64,000 nt of DNA from assembly GCF_004919045.1 (NCBI RefSeq), contig NZ_SWDW01000010.1, positions 97,890 through 161,889 of the forward strand, written 5' to 3'. The position numbers and the translations under genes were made by a program. Positions 19,201-26,422 of the stretch are shown one piece after another (positions within the stretch are counted from its first letter, which is position 1; each line of letters begins with the position of its first letter). This DNA comes from Sinomonas albida. Its GTDB lineage: Bacteria; Actinomycetota; Actinomycetes; Actinomycetales; Micrococcaceae. Under the pieces are notes generated by a model. It did not search any database, was not told the origin of the DNA, and was given only the letters and a program-made list of their open reading frames with translations.

Positions 19201-19814
19201 AGCGGACCGAGTTGCCGACGGATCTCCCCCGTGAGGTCGGCGAGGCGCTGGAGGTTGCCCTGCATCGCGTCGAGCTTGCGCACCGTGCGCTCCTTGCGGC
19301 GACGGTGCTTGAGGATGCCGGCGGCCTCCTCGATGAAGCCCCGGCGGTCCTCGGGCGTCGCGTGCAGGATCCGGTCGAGCTGCCCCTGGCCCACGATCAC
19401 GTGCATCTCGCGACCGAGGCCCGAATCGCTCAGAAGCTCCTGGATGTCGAGGAGCCGGCAGGAGTCCCCGTTGATCGCGTATTCGGAGCCGCCCGTACGG
19501 AAGAGCGTGCGGGAGATCGTCACCTCGGCGTAGTCGATGGGGAGCGCGCCGTCGGCGTTGTCGATCGTGAGCGCGACGTGGGCGCGCCCCAGCGGCGGCC
19601 GCCCGGACGTCCCCGCGAAGATGACGTCCTCCATCTTGCCGCCGCGGAGCGTCTTCGCGCCCTGCTCCCCCATCACCCACGCGAGTGCGTCGACCACGTT
19701 CGACTTGCCCGAGCCGTTGGGGCCGACCACGGCCGTCACGCCCGGCTCGAACTCGAACGTGGTCGCCGAGGCGAAGGACTTGAAGCCTCGGATGGTCAGG
19801 GTCTTGAGGTGCAA
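16233..19814 (-). CDS. smc: Chromosome segregation ATPase SMC
   Basis: Condensin subunit that loops and compacts the chromosome. The protein is 1193 aa, normal for the family. The N-terminal Walker A is VVGPNGSGKSNVVDAL (about residues 30-45). Two long Ala/Glu/Arg coiled coils flank a hinge at roughly 500-660. The C-terminal head has LSGGERSLTA and the Walker B YVMDEVEAALDD. The start appears to be TTG, with a GGAGA ribosome-binding site about 12 nt upstream. The opposite strand holds an open frame almost as long; it is an antisense shadow caused by high GC. Confidence 0.97.
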   Translation of the reverse strand: MHLKTLTIRGFKSFASATTFEFEPGVTAVVGPNGSGKSNVVDALAWVMGEQGAKTLRGGKMEDVIFAGTSGRPPLGRAHVALTIDNADGALPIDYAEVTISRTLFRTGGSEYAINGDSCRLLDIQELLSDSGLGREMHVIVGQGQLDRILHATPEDRRGFIEEAAGILKHRRRKERTVRKLDAMQGNLQRLADLTGEIRRQLGPLGRQAQVARRAQTIQADVRDARARLLADDVVRLRDSLEQDRADQSALTTRRADVERELEAARREQAEAEHAAAIATPRLNAARDLWYRLSSGRERLRSLANVAEERRRLLGTSEPTHSGRDPERLERQAEEAREELAVLDEALEVRSEALEAASEARAEAEEDAAAEDRRHTARLRASADRREGLARLAGSVGAARSRVEAAEGEIGRLRATLASASERRRAAELEFTALETQVAGVEEGEEGLDADYEEAAEAQETAEAQLVAIEERRRDAETARRSLEARLDALRAGLRGRDGSGAVVASGDGVLGAVPALVKVEPGFEAAVAAVLGPVAEGLAMDGADAAHRALERLREDDGGQAALLVGGGPEPDASPERPELPEGASWLDAVVTPDARVRAAVVRLLGGAVAAVDAAQARSILAEHPELTVATHGGDVLTSASVRGGSAAAPSTIELQAQVEEAEAELATAQAEHERAGFELAGARERVREATQRADAALAALHDSDAKFAAVAERLAALGAQLRGATAEDERLRASLEAAREHLEKEQEALATAAERLEAAEEADAEEEPDAEPSSDERDRLAQRATAARAAELEARLALRTAEEQHRALAARAESLERAAAGERKAAAEAERRAAERARKAAQAGAVARAAVLGVAAMDRAVEEAAEERDAAEERRTALDERLAALRTSTEALAKELAGLSDAAHRDELARAELVLRLEALEDRAVEELGLSAQQLVDEFGPHLPVPVPEEGGDKWAALRVEVDDDGKPVGGAPFVRSEQEKRLKKAERDLSALGKVNPLALEEFAALEERHRFLNDQLEDLKSSRRDLLAIIKDVDERVQRVFTEAFSDTSAQFERVFGRLFPGGEGRLVLTDPADMLTTGIEVEARPAGKKIKRLSLLSGGERSLTAVALLVAIFKARPSPFYVMDEVEAALDDTNLGRLITIFEELRESSQLIVITHQKRTMEVADALYGVSMRGDGVSTVVSQKLERV

Positions 19815-19950
19815 AGGACCGGGGGTCTCCTGTCAGTGGCTCCCCTGCTGGCTGCGGGTAGGGAGGATGGGTAGATGAGAGCGGCGGGCACAACCTGCGC
19901 GCAGGGCAGGCTGTGCGCCATTCTGCCACCACCACCCCGCGGATCCGCGG

Positions 19951-20901
19951 CTACCAGCGGGCGTTGCGTGGAGGCCGCTGGCAGTAGGGGCACCGGTAGG
20001 AGGACCGGTTCATGAATGATTCGCGGACCATGATGCTCGTCCGGCCGTCCTCGGCGCAGCGCGCGCACGGCTGCCCGGCCCGCCCATAGGCCGACAGCGA
20101 GCGGTCGAAGTAGCCGGACGCGCCGTTGACGTTGACGTAGAGGGAATCGAAGCTCGTCCCGCCGGCGTCGAGCGCCCGGGTCATGACGTCGCGCACGGCG
20201 TCGACGAGGCGCAGCGTCTCGGTCCGGCGCAGGGTGTCGGTGGGCCGGGCGTAGTGGAGACGCGCCGCCCAGAGCGCCTCGTCCGCGTAGATGTTCCCGA
20301 TCCCGGAGACGAGGGTCTGGTCGAGCAGCGCCCGCTTGAGGCCGGTCCGGCGCGTGTGCAGCCGGGCGTGGAACGCCTCGGCGGAGAAGAACGGGTCGAG
20401 TGGATCCCGCGCGATGTGCTTGGCGTCGGCAGCGATGAGCGGGAGGGGGCGCGCGCCGTGGCCGCCCGGGCCGCCGTCGTAGGTCGGAACGAGAGGGACG
20501 ACGGCGAGGCCCCCGAAGATGCGCTGGTCCACGAAGCGCAGCTCGTCCGGGAGCCCGGGCGCAGGCGAGAGCGTCAGGCGCACCTTGAGGTGCTTCTCAT
20601 CCGGCTGGCCCGGGTCCTCGACGAGGAGCTGGCCGCTCATGCCGAGGTGGGCCAGGAGCGCCGTGTGGGGCGACCCGCCGTCGTCGGCCGTCGCGTCCGA
20701 AAGCGGGAGCCACAGGAACTTGCCGCGGCGCACCGCGTCGACCACCGTGGCGCCCTTAAGCTGGCCGCGGAAGTCCTCGCCGCCCAGCAGATGCCGGCGG
20801 AGCGAGCGGGGGTCACGGATTTCGACGGACTCGATGCGGCGCCCGGCGACCCATGTCGCGAGGCCGCGTCGGACGACCTCGACCTCGGGGAGCTCAGGCA
20901 A
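19951..20901 (-). CDS. mutM: Formamidopyrimidine-DNA glycosylase MutM (Fpg)
   Basis: Base-excision repair enzyme that removes 8-oxoguanine and nicks the strand. The mature N-terminus is the catalytic PELPEVE (Pro2, Glu3). The loop Lys lies in RRGKFLWL. The C-terminal zinc finger is complete (CARC ... CPYC), and the NIYADEALW string is typical. Full length at 316 aa, start TTG. Only 3 nt separate it from rnc upstream, so the two are cotranscribed. Confidence 0.97.
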   Translation of the reverse strand: MPELPEVEVVRRGLATWVAGRRIESVEIRDPRSLRRHLLGGEDFRGQLKGATVVDAVRRGKFLWLPLSDATADDGGSPHTALLAHLGMSGQLLVEDPGQPDEKHLKVRLTLSPAPGLPDELRFVDQRIFGGLAVVPLVPTYDGGPGGHGARPLPLIAADAKHIARDPLDPFFSAEAFHARLHTRRTGLKRALLDQTLVSGIGNIYADEALWAARLHYARPTDTLRRTETLRLVDAVRDVMTRALDAGGTSFDSLYVNVNGASGYFDRSLSAYGRAGQPCARCAEDGRTSIMVRESFMNRSSYRCPYCQRPPRNARW

Positions 20902-20904
20902 GGC

Positions 20905-21624
20905 CTACGCCGCTCCGCCTGAATCGTGCGCGCCGGCCGCGGCGGTCTCGGGGCCGAGGATCTTCCACGCGCTGGACGCGGACTGCTGCTCGGCTTCCTT
21001 CTTGGAATTGCCCGTTCCGGTCCCGTAGGCGACGCCGCCGATGAGGAGCGTCGCGGTGTACGTGCGGGCATGATCGGGGCCGTCGCCGACCACCGCGTAG
21101 TGGATGCTGCCGAGCTGGCGGTTCGCTGCGAGCTCCTGGATGTGCGTCTTCCAGTCGGTGCCGGCGCCGAGGACTGCGGCGTCCTCGAGCAGCGGGCCGA
21201 CGAGCCTCACGACGAGGCAGCGCGCGTCCTCGAGGCCGTTGGAGATATAGGTGGCCCCGATGAGGGCCTCCATGGTGTCCGCGAGGATCGAGGACTTGTT
21301 CTTGCCGTTCGTGACCTTCTCGCCGTGGCCGAGGTAGATGCACTCGCCAACGCCGAGGCGACGAGCGATGCTCGCGAGGGCGCGGGTGCTCACGACGGCG
21401 GCGCGCCGCTTGGCCAGTTCGCCTTCCGACAGGTCGGGGTACACCCTGTACAGGTGGTCCGTCACGGAGAAGCCGAGGATCGAGTCGCCGAGGAACTCGA
21501 GGCGCTCGTTGGTGGGGATGCCGCCGTTCTCGTACGCATACGAGCGATGGGTCAAGGCAAGACGAAGCGTCTCGGCGTCGATATCGACGCCGAGACGCTT
21601 CAGAAGCTCATCGCGAGCAGGCAT
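20905..21624 (-). CDS. rnc: Ribonuclease III
   Basis: Double-strand RNA endonuclease for rRNA processing. The 239-aa protein has the catalytic signature [13 protein letters not shown] near residue 40, a second acidic site ([10 protein letters not shown]) and a C-terminal double-strand RNA-binding domain ([25 protein letters not shown]). It lies 19 bp after rpmF and 3 bp before mutM in one operon. Confidence 0.97.
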   Translation of the reverse strand: MPARDELLKRLGVDIDAETLRLALTHRSYAYENGGIPTNERLEFLGDSILGFSVTDHLYRVYPDLSEGELAKRRAAVVSTRALASIARRLGVGECIYLGHGEKVTNGKNKSSILADTMEALIGATYISNGLEDARCLVVRLVGPLLEDAAVLGAGTDWKTHIQELAANRQLGSIHYAVVGDGPDHARTYTATLLIGGVAYGTGTGNSKKEAEQQSASSAWKILGPETAAAGAHDSGGAA

Positions 21625-21643
21625 TTGGCGGCCCGACGGTCTG

Positions 21644-21847
21644 TCAGACGTCGGCGACCTTGCGGCCCTTGTACTCCATGAAGAGCGCAGTGCCGGCCGA
21701 GTCGGTCACGACCTTCGCCTGATGCGGAAGGCTGTAGGTCACACGGCCGTTCTCGACCGTCTTGATCAGGTTGGGCGCAGTCGCCTTCCACTGGGACCGG
21801 CGGGCGCGCGTGTTCGAGCGGGACATCTTCCGCTTGGGAACTGCCAC
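21644..21847 (-). CDS. rpmF: 50S ribosomal protein L32
   Basis: A 67-aa protein beginning [20 protein letters not shown], the L32 signature. The four zinc-binding Cys present in many L32 proteins are absent, so this is a Cys-less (C-) type. It follows yceD by 31 bp, the conserved pairing in bacteria. Confidence 0.97.
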   Translation of the reverse strand: MAVPKRKMSRSNTRARRSQWKATAPNLIKTVENGRVTYSLPHQAKVVTDSAGTALFMEYKGRKVADV

Positions 21848-21878
21848 GGCTAACTCATTTCTCTCTTAGGGCCAACAC

Positions 21879-22433
21879 TTATTCATCTCGGTGCCGGTCG
21901 GGCCTAGCCAACTCAGCCAAGGCCGACCATCGCGGGTCAACGACCTCGTGATGATGGCCCGGCTCGTCTGCAAGTCGGATGCCGCATTCGGGGCAGAGCC
22001 CCGGGCAGTCCTCCCGGCACACCGGCTGGAACGGCAGCATGGTCACCACTGCGTCCCGCAACACCGGCTCAAGATCGATGGAATCGTGCTCGACTCGACG
22101 TTGCTCTTCCTCGTCTTCTCCCCCGGCGGACTCAGCGCCCTCGAAGGAGAAAAGCTCTTGCACATCGACCTCGAGGCTGTACTCGATGGCATCCAGGCAC
22201 CGTCCACACTCGCCGGTTACATCGACGCGTGCGGTTCCCGATACCAGGATCCCCTCGTGGACAGACTCAAGCCGCAGATCGAGGTCCACGGGGGACCCCT
22301 CCTTGACGCCGATGAGCGCCACACCGAGCTCGCTCGGTGCGGGAACATGCTCTTCCAGTGTCCGCATTGTGCCCGGGCTTCGCCCGAGGTCCTTGACTTC
22401 GATGGTCAAGGGCGAACGTCCTTCGCGCTTAAT
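21879..22433 (-). CDS. YceD/DUF177 family protein
   Basis: Members are required for normal 23S rRNA handling and always sit before rpmF. The core is clear: EVKDLGRSPGTMR, VTGECGRCLDAI, and a Cys cluster CREDCPGLCPECG near the C-terminus. The start is uncertain. The frame is open back to a TTG at 22493, but a -10-like TAGGAT lies inside that stretch. A perfect AGGAG ribosome-binding site lies 5 nt before an in-frame ATT (22433-22431), which would give MKREGRSPLTIEV. A TTG at 22409 is the next option. I give the ATT start because it fits both signals, but it needs proof. Confidence 0.9.
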   Translation of the reverse strand: MKREGRSPLTIEVKDLGRSPGTMRTLEEHVPAPSELGVALIGVKEGSPVDLDLRLESVHEGILVSGTARVDVTGECGRCLDAIEYSLEVDVQELFSFEGAESAGGEDEEEQRRVEHDSIDLEPVLRDAVVTMLPFQPVCREDCPGLCPECGIRLADEPGHHHEVVDPRWSALAELARPDRHRDE

Positions 22434-22546
22434 GAGAACTCCTGTGGAACATAGACCGACAAACAATCCTAGCCTGTGTGGGGGCCAAGGCAAAAACGGA
22501 AGCGCCGTTCACGCAGCGCCGCCTCCCGACGCCGCTCGCGCGGCGC

Positions 22547-23035
22547 TCAGGACCCCGCACGCGGCGTCGTCGCGTCCAGCCTAGCGAGTACGGCGCGCGG
22601 CACATACTCGGACACGTCGCCGCCGAGGTCGTGGACCTCCTTGACGAGCGTCGAGGACAGGTGGACGTAGTGCGCCTCGGCGGGGAGGAACACCGTCTCG
22701 ACCCCGGCCAGCTGGCGATTCATGATCGCCATGGGCAGCTCGTAGTCGAAGTCCGACGACGAGCGCAGGCCCTTGACGATCGCGGACGCGCCGCGCTGGC
22801 GGCAGTATTCGGCGAGCAGCCCCTCGCCCATGGGCTCGACGAGGATCCCGCTGATCGCCCCGAGCGTCCTGCGGGCCATCTCGATCCGCTCCTCGGTGGA
22901 GAACCGGTACTTCTTCGCGTAGTTGGTCGACACGGCGACGACCACCTCGTCGAACAGGTTCGCGGCGCGCGCGATGACTTCGAGGTGGCCGTTGTGGATC
23001 GGGTCGAAGGAACCGGGGCACACCGCGCGTCTCAT
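22547..23035 (-). CDS. coaD: Phosphopantetheine adenylyltransferase CoaD
   Basis: Fourth step of coenzyme A synthesis: joins AMP to 4'-phosphopantetheine. The 162-aa protein has the nucleotidyl-transferase motif GSFDPIHNGH at the N-terminus and the SSTLVKE motif later on. The start ATG lies 6 nt downstream of TATGTT, a likely -10 element, so the mRNA is probably leaderless. It heads the coaD-yceD-rpmF-rnc-mutM-smc-ftsY series. Confidence 0.97.
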   Translation of the reverse strand: MRRAVCPGSFDPIHNGHLEVIARAANLFDEVVVAVSTNYAKKYRFSTEERIEMARRTLGAISGILVEPMGEGLLAEYCRQRGASAIVKGLRSSSDFDYELPMAIMNRQLAGVETVFLPAEAHYVHLSSTLVKEVHDLGGDVSEYVPRAVLARLDATTPRAGS

Positions 23036-23041
23036 GCTGTC

Positions 23042-23078
23042 AACATACCCGCTCGGCCCCGCAGGCGCTGGTTAGCAT
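23042..23078. promoter_or_regulatory. Back-to-back -10 elements for coaD and the aminotransferase
   Basis: The 49-bp gap between the two divergent genes has TATGTT (minus strand, 23047-23042) and TAGCAT (plus strand, 23073-23078). Each is exactly 6 nt from its start codon, the geometry of leaderless actinobacterial promoters. Confidence 0.5.
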
Positions 23079-23084
23079 GGGCAG

Positions 23085-24281
23085 GTGACTTCCCCTTGGC
23101 AGCGGACGGCGGCCGGCGCGAACCTGCTCGGCGACGATGGGCGCCTCGGCGTGACGATCTTCGAGGAGATGACCGCCCTCGCGGTTCGGACCGGGGCCAT
23201 CAACCTCGGCCAGGGCTTCCCGGACGAGGACGGCCCCGCGGAGATGAAGGAGGCCGCGCGCCGCGCGATCGCGGAGGGCTCGAACCAGTACGCGCCCGGC
23301 AAGGGCCTGCCGGTGCTGCGCCATGCCATCGCGGAGCACCAGTCTCGGTTCTACGGGCTCGAACCGGACCCCGAGGCTGAGGTCGTGGTCACGACCGGCG
23401 CCACCGAGGGCATCGCGGCGGCCGTGCTCGCGCTCGCGGAGCCCGGCGACGAGGTCATCACGTTCGAGCCCTTCTACGACTCGTACGGCGCGATGATCGG
23501 GCTCGCCGGCGCCAACCATGTCACGGTGCCGCTTCATGCGCCCCGCTTCCAGCCGGACCTGCGCGAGCTCGAGGCCGCATTCGGCCCGCGGACCCGCCTC
23601 GTGATCCTGAACAACCCGCACAACCCGACCGGGGCCGTGTTCGGGCGCGACGTGCTCGAGCGCGTCGTGGAGCTCGCCGCACGGCACGACGCCGTGATCG
23701 TCACCGACGAGGTGTACGAGCACCTGGTCTTCGGCGAGCCGCACATCCCGGTCGCGACGCTCCCCGGCGCGGCCGAGCGGACGCTCACGATCTCCTCGGC
23801 CGGAAAGACCTTCTCCTTCACGGGCTGGAAGATCGGCTGGGTCACGGGCCCCGAAGAACTCGTGGCCCGTGTGCGCACCGTCAAGCAGTTCACCACGTAC
23901 AGCTCCGGGACGCCGTTTCAGGCGGCCGTGGCACTGGGCCTCGGGCTCCCCGACGAGTTCTTCGCGGGCGCGGCGGCGTCGCTCCGGCGCAAGCGCGACA
24001 TTCTCGCCGACGGGCTGCGCCGCGCCGGCCTCACGGTCTATCTGCCGGACGGGACGTACTTCATCACGGCGGACACCGCCGCGATCGGCTTCGACGACGC
24101 CCTCGACCTCGCGCGCCGCCTCCCCGAACTCGTGGGCGTCGCCGCGATTCCCGTCTCCGTCTTCTGCCACGACGAGGGTGCGAAGCGCACGCGGTCGCTC
24201 CTGCGCTTCGCGTTCTGCAAGCGCGAGGACGTCCTCGACGACGCCGCGGCCAGGCTCGCGCGCCTCGGCGGGCTCGTGTGA
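23085..24281 (+). CDS. PLP-dependent class I/II aminotransferase
   Basis: A 398-aa fold-type I aminotransferase. The PLP Lys is in SSAGKTFSFTGWKIG; other marks are NLGQGFPDEDGP, NNPHNPTGAVF and TDEVYEHLVF. The closest named relatives are the YbdL/kynurenine aminotransferase and N-succinyldiaminopimelate aminotransferase (DapC) types, which cannot be separated by eye. The GTG start lies 6 nt after TAGCAT. Its stop overlaps the start of the next gene by 4 nt (GTGA), so the two form an operon inserted between the usual neighbours coaD and rsmD. Confidence 0.9.
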   Translation: MTSPWQRTAAGANLLGDDGRLGVTIFEEMTALAVRTGAINLGQGFPDEDGPAEMKEAARRAIAEGSNQYAPGKGLPVLRHAIAEHQSRFYGLEPDPEAEVVVTTGATEGIAAAVLALAEPGDEVITFEPFYDSYGAMIGLAGANHVTVPLHAPRFQPDLRELEAAFGPRTRLVILNNPHNPTGAVFGRDVLERVVELAARHDAVIVTDEVYEHLVFGEPHIPVATLPGAAERTLTISSAGKTFSFTGWKIGWVTGPEELVARVRTVKQFTTYSSGTPFQAAVALGLGLPDEFFAGAAASLRRKRDILADGLRRAGLTVYLPDGTYFITADTAAIGFDDALDLARRLPELVGVAAIPVSVFCHDEGAKRTRSLLRFAFCKREDVLDDAAARLARLGGLV

Positions 24282-25108
24282 GCGGCGGAACGGACGACGG
24301 CGGCCCCCGCCCCGGTGCGAGCCGGTACCTCGCGGGTCTGGGCACCCACGCGACGATCTCCCCGGACGAGCTCGTGCCCGGGGCGTATGTCCTCTCGATC
24401 GGCGGGTCCGAGCAGTCCCACGTGGACCTCGCCGCGCCGCGCCACGTCTTCTACGCCTACCTCCGCCGCATCGCGAACGTGCTCGACGTGCTCAAGCCGC
24501 CCGACGAACCGCTGCGCGTCCTCCATCTCGGCGCGGGGGCGCTCACTCTGGCGCGCTACGTCCAGGCGAGCCGAGAAGGGTCGCCGCAAGTCGCCGTCGA
24601 ACGCGAGCGCGAGCTGCTCGGCTTCGTCCTCGACCAGCTCCCGCTCGCCCTGGGGACCGTCCTCGAAACCCGCATCGGCGACGCGCGGTGGGAGCTAGCG
24701 GACCTCGCGGACAGGGCGCCTTTCGATGCGATCGTCCTCGACGTCTTCTCGGGCCCCGGGGCGCCGAGCCATCTGTCGCATCGCGACTTCTACGCCGAGG
24801 CAGCCGCGCTGCTCGATCGGGACGGCGCCATGCTCGTGAACATCGGCGACGACCCGCCGCTGACGCTCGTGCGCTCGCAGCTCGCGGCCATGCGCACCGT
24901 GTTCCGCGAGGTCGCTGCGCTCAGCGAGCCCGACATGTTCGAGGCGAGGTTCCCCGGCAACTTCGTGGCCGTGGGCCTGCAGGTCCCGTGGCCGGAAGGG
25001 TGGAGCGACGCGCTGATCGCGGCGGGCCCGCACCCCACCGAGCTGCGCCGCGGCGTCGAGCTCGATGCGCTTGCCGGCAGCGGGCAGAGCGGCCGGCTGG
25101 ACAGCTAG
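24278..25108 (+). CDS. Spermidine synthase-like methyltransferase-fold protein
   Basis: A 276-aa protein with the polyamine-synthase/methyltransferase Rossmann fold: VLHLGAGALTLARY for nucleotide binding, the acidic VDLAAPRHVFYAY before it and the DIVLDVFSGPG-type string IVLDVFSGPGAPSHL after. It lacks the full N-terminal domain of true spermidine synthases, so the substrate is uncertain. It is translationally coupled to the aminotransferase. Its stop codon overlaps the end of the convergent 63-aa gene by 4 nt. Confidence 0.8.
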   Translation: MSGGTDDGGPRPGASRYLAGLGTHATISPDELVPGAYVLSIGGSEQSHVDLAAPRHVFYAYLRRIANVLDVLKPPDEPLRVLHLGAGALTLARYVQASREGSPQVAVERERELLGFVLDQLPLALGTVLETRIGDARWELADLADRAPFDAIVLDVFSGPGAPSHLSHRDFYAEAAALLDRDGAMLVNIGDDPPLTLVRSQLAAMRTVFREVAALSEPDMFEARFPGNFVAVGLQVPWPEGWSDALIAAGPHPTELRRGVELDALAGSGQSGRLDS

Positions 25109-25296
25109 CTCGCGAGACGCTGTTCGGCGAGCCGCTTGACCCAGTCGGGCGTCTCGCGGTTGAGGCGCTCGTCGAGGGCGACGCGGAGCTTCGCGGCAGC
25201 GATTTGGACGCGGCGGTCTGAGGAGCCCGGGCGCCGCACGGGCAGCCTGGAGGCGCCGGCGTGCTTCGGTGTCACTTGAGGCCTCTCGTGGCTCAT
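25105..25296 (-). CDS. Small conserved hypothetical protein, 63 aa
   Basis: Very basic 63-aa protein (many Arg, Lys) ending RLAEQRLAS. The C-terminal half (AAAKLRVALDERLNRETPDWVKRL) is likely helical. It overlaps the upstream 145-aa gene by 4 nt, which supports real coupled translation. Function unknown. Confidence 0.65.
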   Translation of the reverse strand: MSHERPQVTPKHAGASRLPVRRPGSSDRRVQIAAAKLRVALDERLNRETPDWVKRLAEQRLAS

Positions 25297-25730
25297 CGCT
25301 CCCCCGTTTCCTCGGGCCCGCCATTAGGACCGTCCCTCCCAGTATGGTCCGGATCCTCGTCGAGGCCCAGCTCATCGTCGAGATAGGCTTCCGCGGCCTC
25401 GGCGATCGGCTCGAGCCACACGGCATCGAGGAACATCAGTTCCTCGTCGCTGGCCACGAGCTCGCTCCGGGCGAGCGTCGCGAGAAGCTCGGTGCCGATG
25501 GCCTGCATCTGCGGGTCCGGGCTCACGGTCGCCGTGAGGGCCCATTCCGTGCGGCGCCAGAACTCAGCCCTTCGGTCGGCCTGGGCGCGCTGCCGGAGCG
25601 TCCAGAGGCCAACGAACGCCGCTACGACGGCCGTGGCAAACGTCCCAACGGGAGCGAACGAGGACACGATCTGCCACCACTGCGGCGCGTCCTGGACGCT
25701 TGCGGCAGCGACCTGCTCGAGAATCCTCAT
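25293..25730 (-). CDS. Hypothetical membrane protein, 145 aa
   Basis: One membrane helix near residues 25-46 (VGTFATAVVAAFVGLWTL), followed by a basic stretch and an acidic C-terminal tail (DDELGLDEDPD). It overlaps rsmD upstream and the 63-aa gene downstream by 4 nt each, forming a tight rsmD-145 aa-63 aa cluster. I do not recognise the family. Confidence 0.7.
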   Translation of the reverse strand: MRILEQVAAASVQDAPQWWQIVSSFAPVGTFATAVVAAFVGLWTLRQRAQADRRAEFWRRTEWALTATVSPDPQMQAIGTELLATLARSELVASDEELMFLDAVWLEPIAEAAEAYLDDELGLDEDPDHTGRDGPNGGPEETGER

Positions 25731-26350
25731 GTCTCCAAGCTAGGCGCAGGCTCCGACATTCCGGCGCTGCCCTGCCCCGCGGGCGCGGTCGGCTCGGCGA
25801 ACCACAGGTGGGTCTCGCCGTACTTCCGATCGGCGTAGTGGGCGAGGCCGTCCGGCCAGGCCGGCTCGGGCGAGCGCGTCGAACGCTCGACGACGACGAG
25901 CGCGTCCGCGGCGAGGCGGGGGGCCACCGCGCCGAGCACGTCCGCGAGCTGCTCCTCACCGAGCGGGTACGGAGGATCCATGAGCACGAGGTCCCAGTGG
26001 GCCCCTAGCGGGACCTTCTCGAGGAACACCGAGACCTTGGAGCGCCGCACGGTAACGGCCCGGCGGCTCACGGCCTCGTTGACGGTCCGGGCATTGCGCT
26101 CGCACACCTGGGCGGCCTTCGCGTCCGCCTCCACGAGCTCGACCGTCGAGGCACCACGGCTCGCCGCCTCGACGCCGAGCGCCCCCGAGCCTGCGTAGAG
26201 GTCGAGGACGCGCGCGCGACTCAGCATGCCGAGAGCGTCAAGGCGGGAGAAGAGCGCCTCCTTGACCCGATCGGTCGTGGGGCGCGTGGCCGATCCCGGA
26301 ACGGCAGCCAGCGGCACGCCGCCCGCGATTCCGGCGATGATCCGGGTCAT
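25727..26350 (-). CDS. rsmD: 16S rRNA (guanine966-N2)-methyltransferase RsmD
   Basis: Methylates G966 of 16S rRNA using SAM. The 207-aa protein has the SAM-binding VLDLYAGSGALGVEAASRG and the catalytic LMDPPYPL. It lies between recG and coaD, as in most actinobacteria, though here two small genes and a plus-strand pair have been inserted before coaD. The 72-bp gap to recG holds a short tandem repeat of ATCCGTCTCGC. Confidence 0.96.
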   Translation of the reverse strand: MTRIIAGIAGGVPLAAVPGSATRPTTDRVKEALFSRLDALGMLSRARVLDLYAGSGALGVEAASRGASTVELVEADAKAAQVCERNARTVNEAVSRRAVTVRRSKVSVFLEKVPLGAHWDLVLMDPPYPLGEEQLADVLGAVAPRLAADALVVVERSTRSPEPAWPDGLAHYADRKYGETHLWFAEPTAPAGQGSAGMSEPAPSLET

Positions 26351-26422
26351 GCCGCGCTCCCCTTCCGCACCCGATCCGTCCGTCTCGCCATCCGTCTCGC
26401 CATCCGTCTCGCGGTCTGGTTC

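Noticed and set aside
16332..19874. 1180-codon open frame antisense to smc
   Set aside because: It mirrors the smc coding frame, as expected from high GC at third positions; it shows no domain and smc has all family motifs.
26370..26415. Functional repeat between rsmD and recG
   Set aside because: Only three imperfect copies of ATCCGTCTCGC; likely slippage with no wider pattern.
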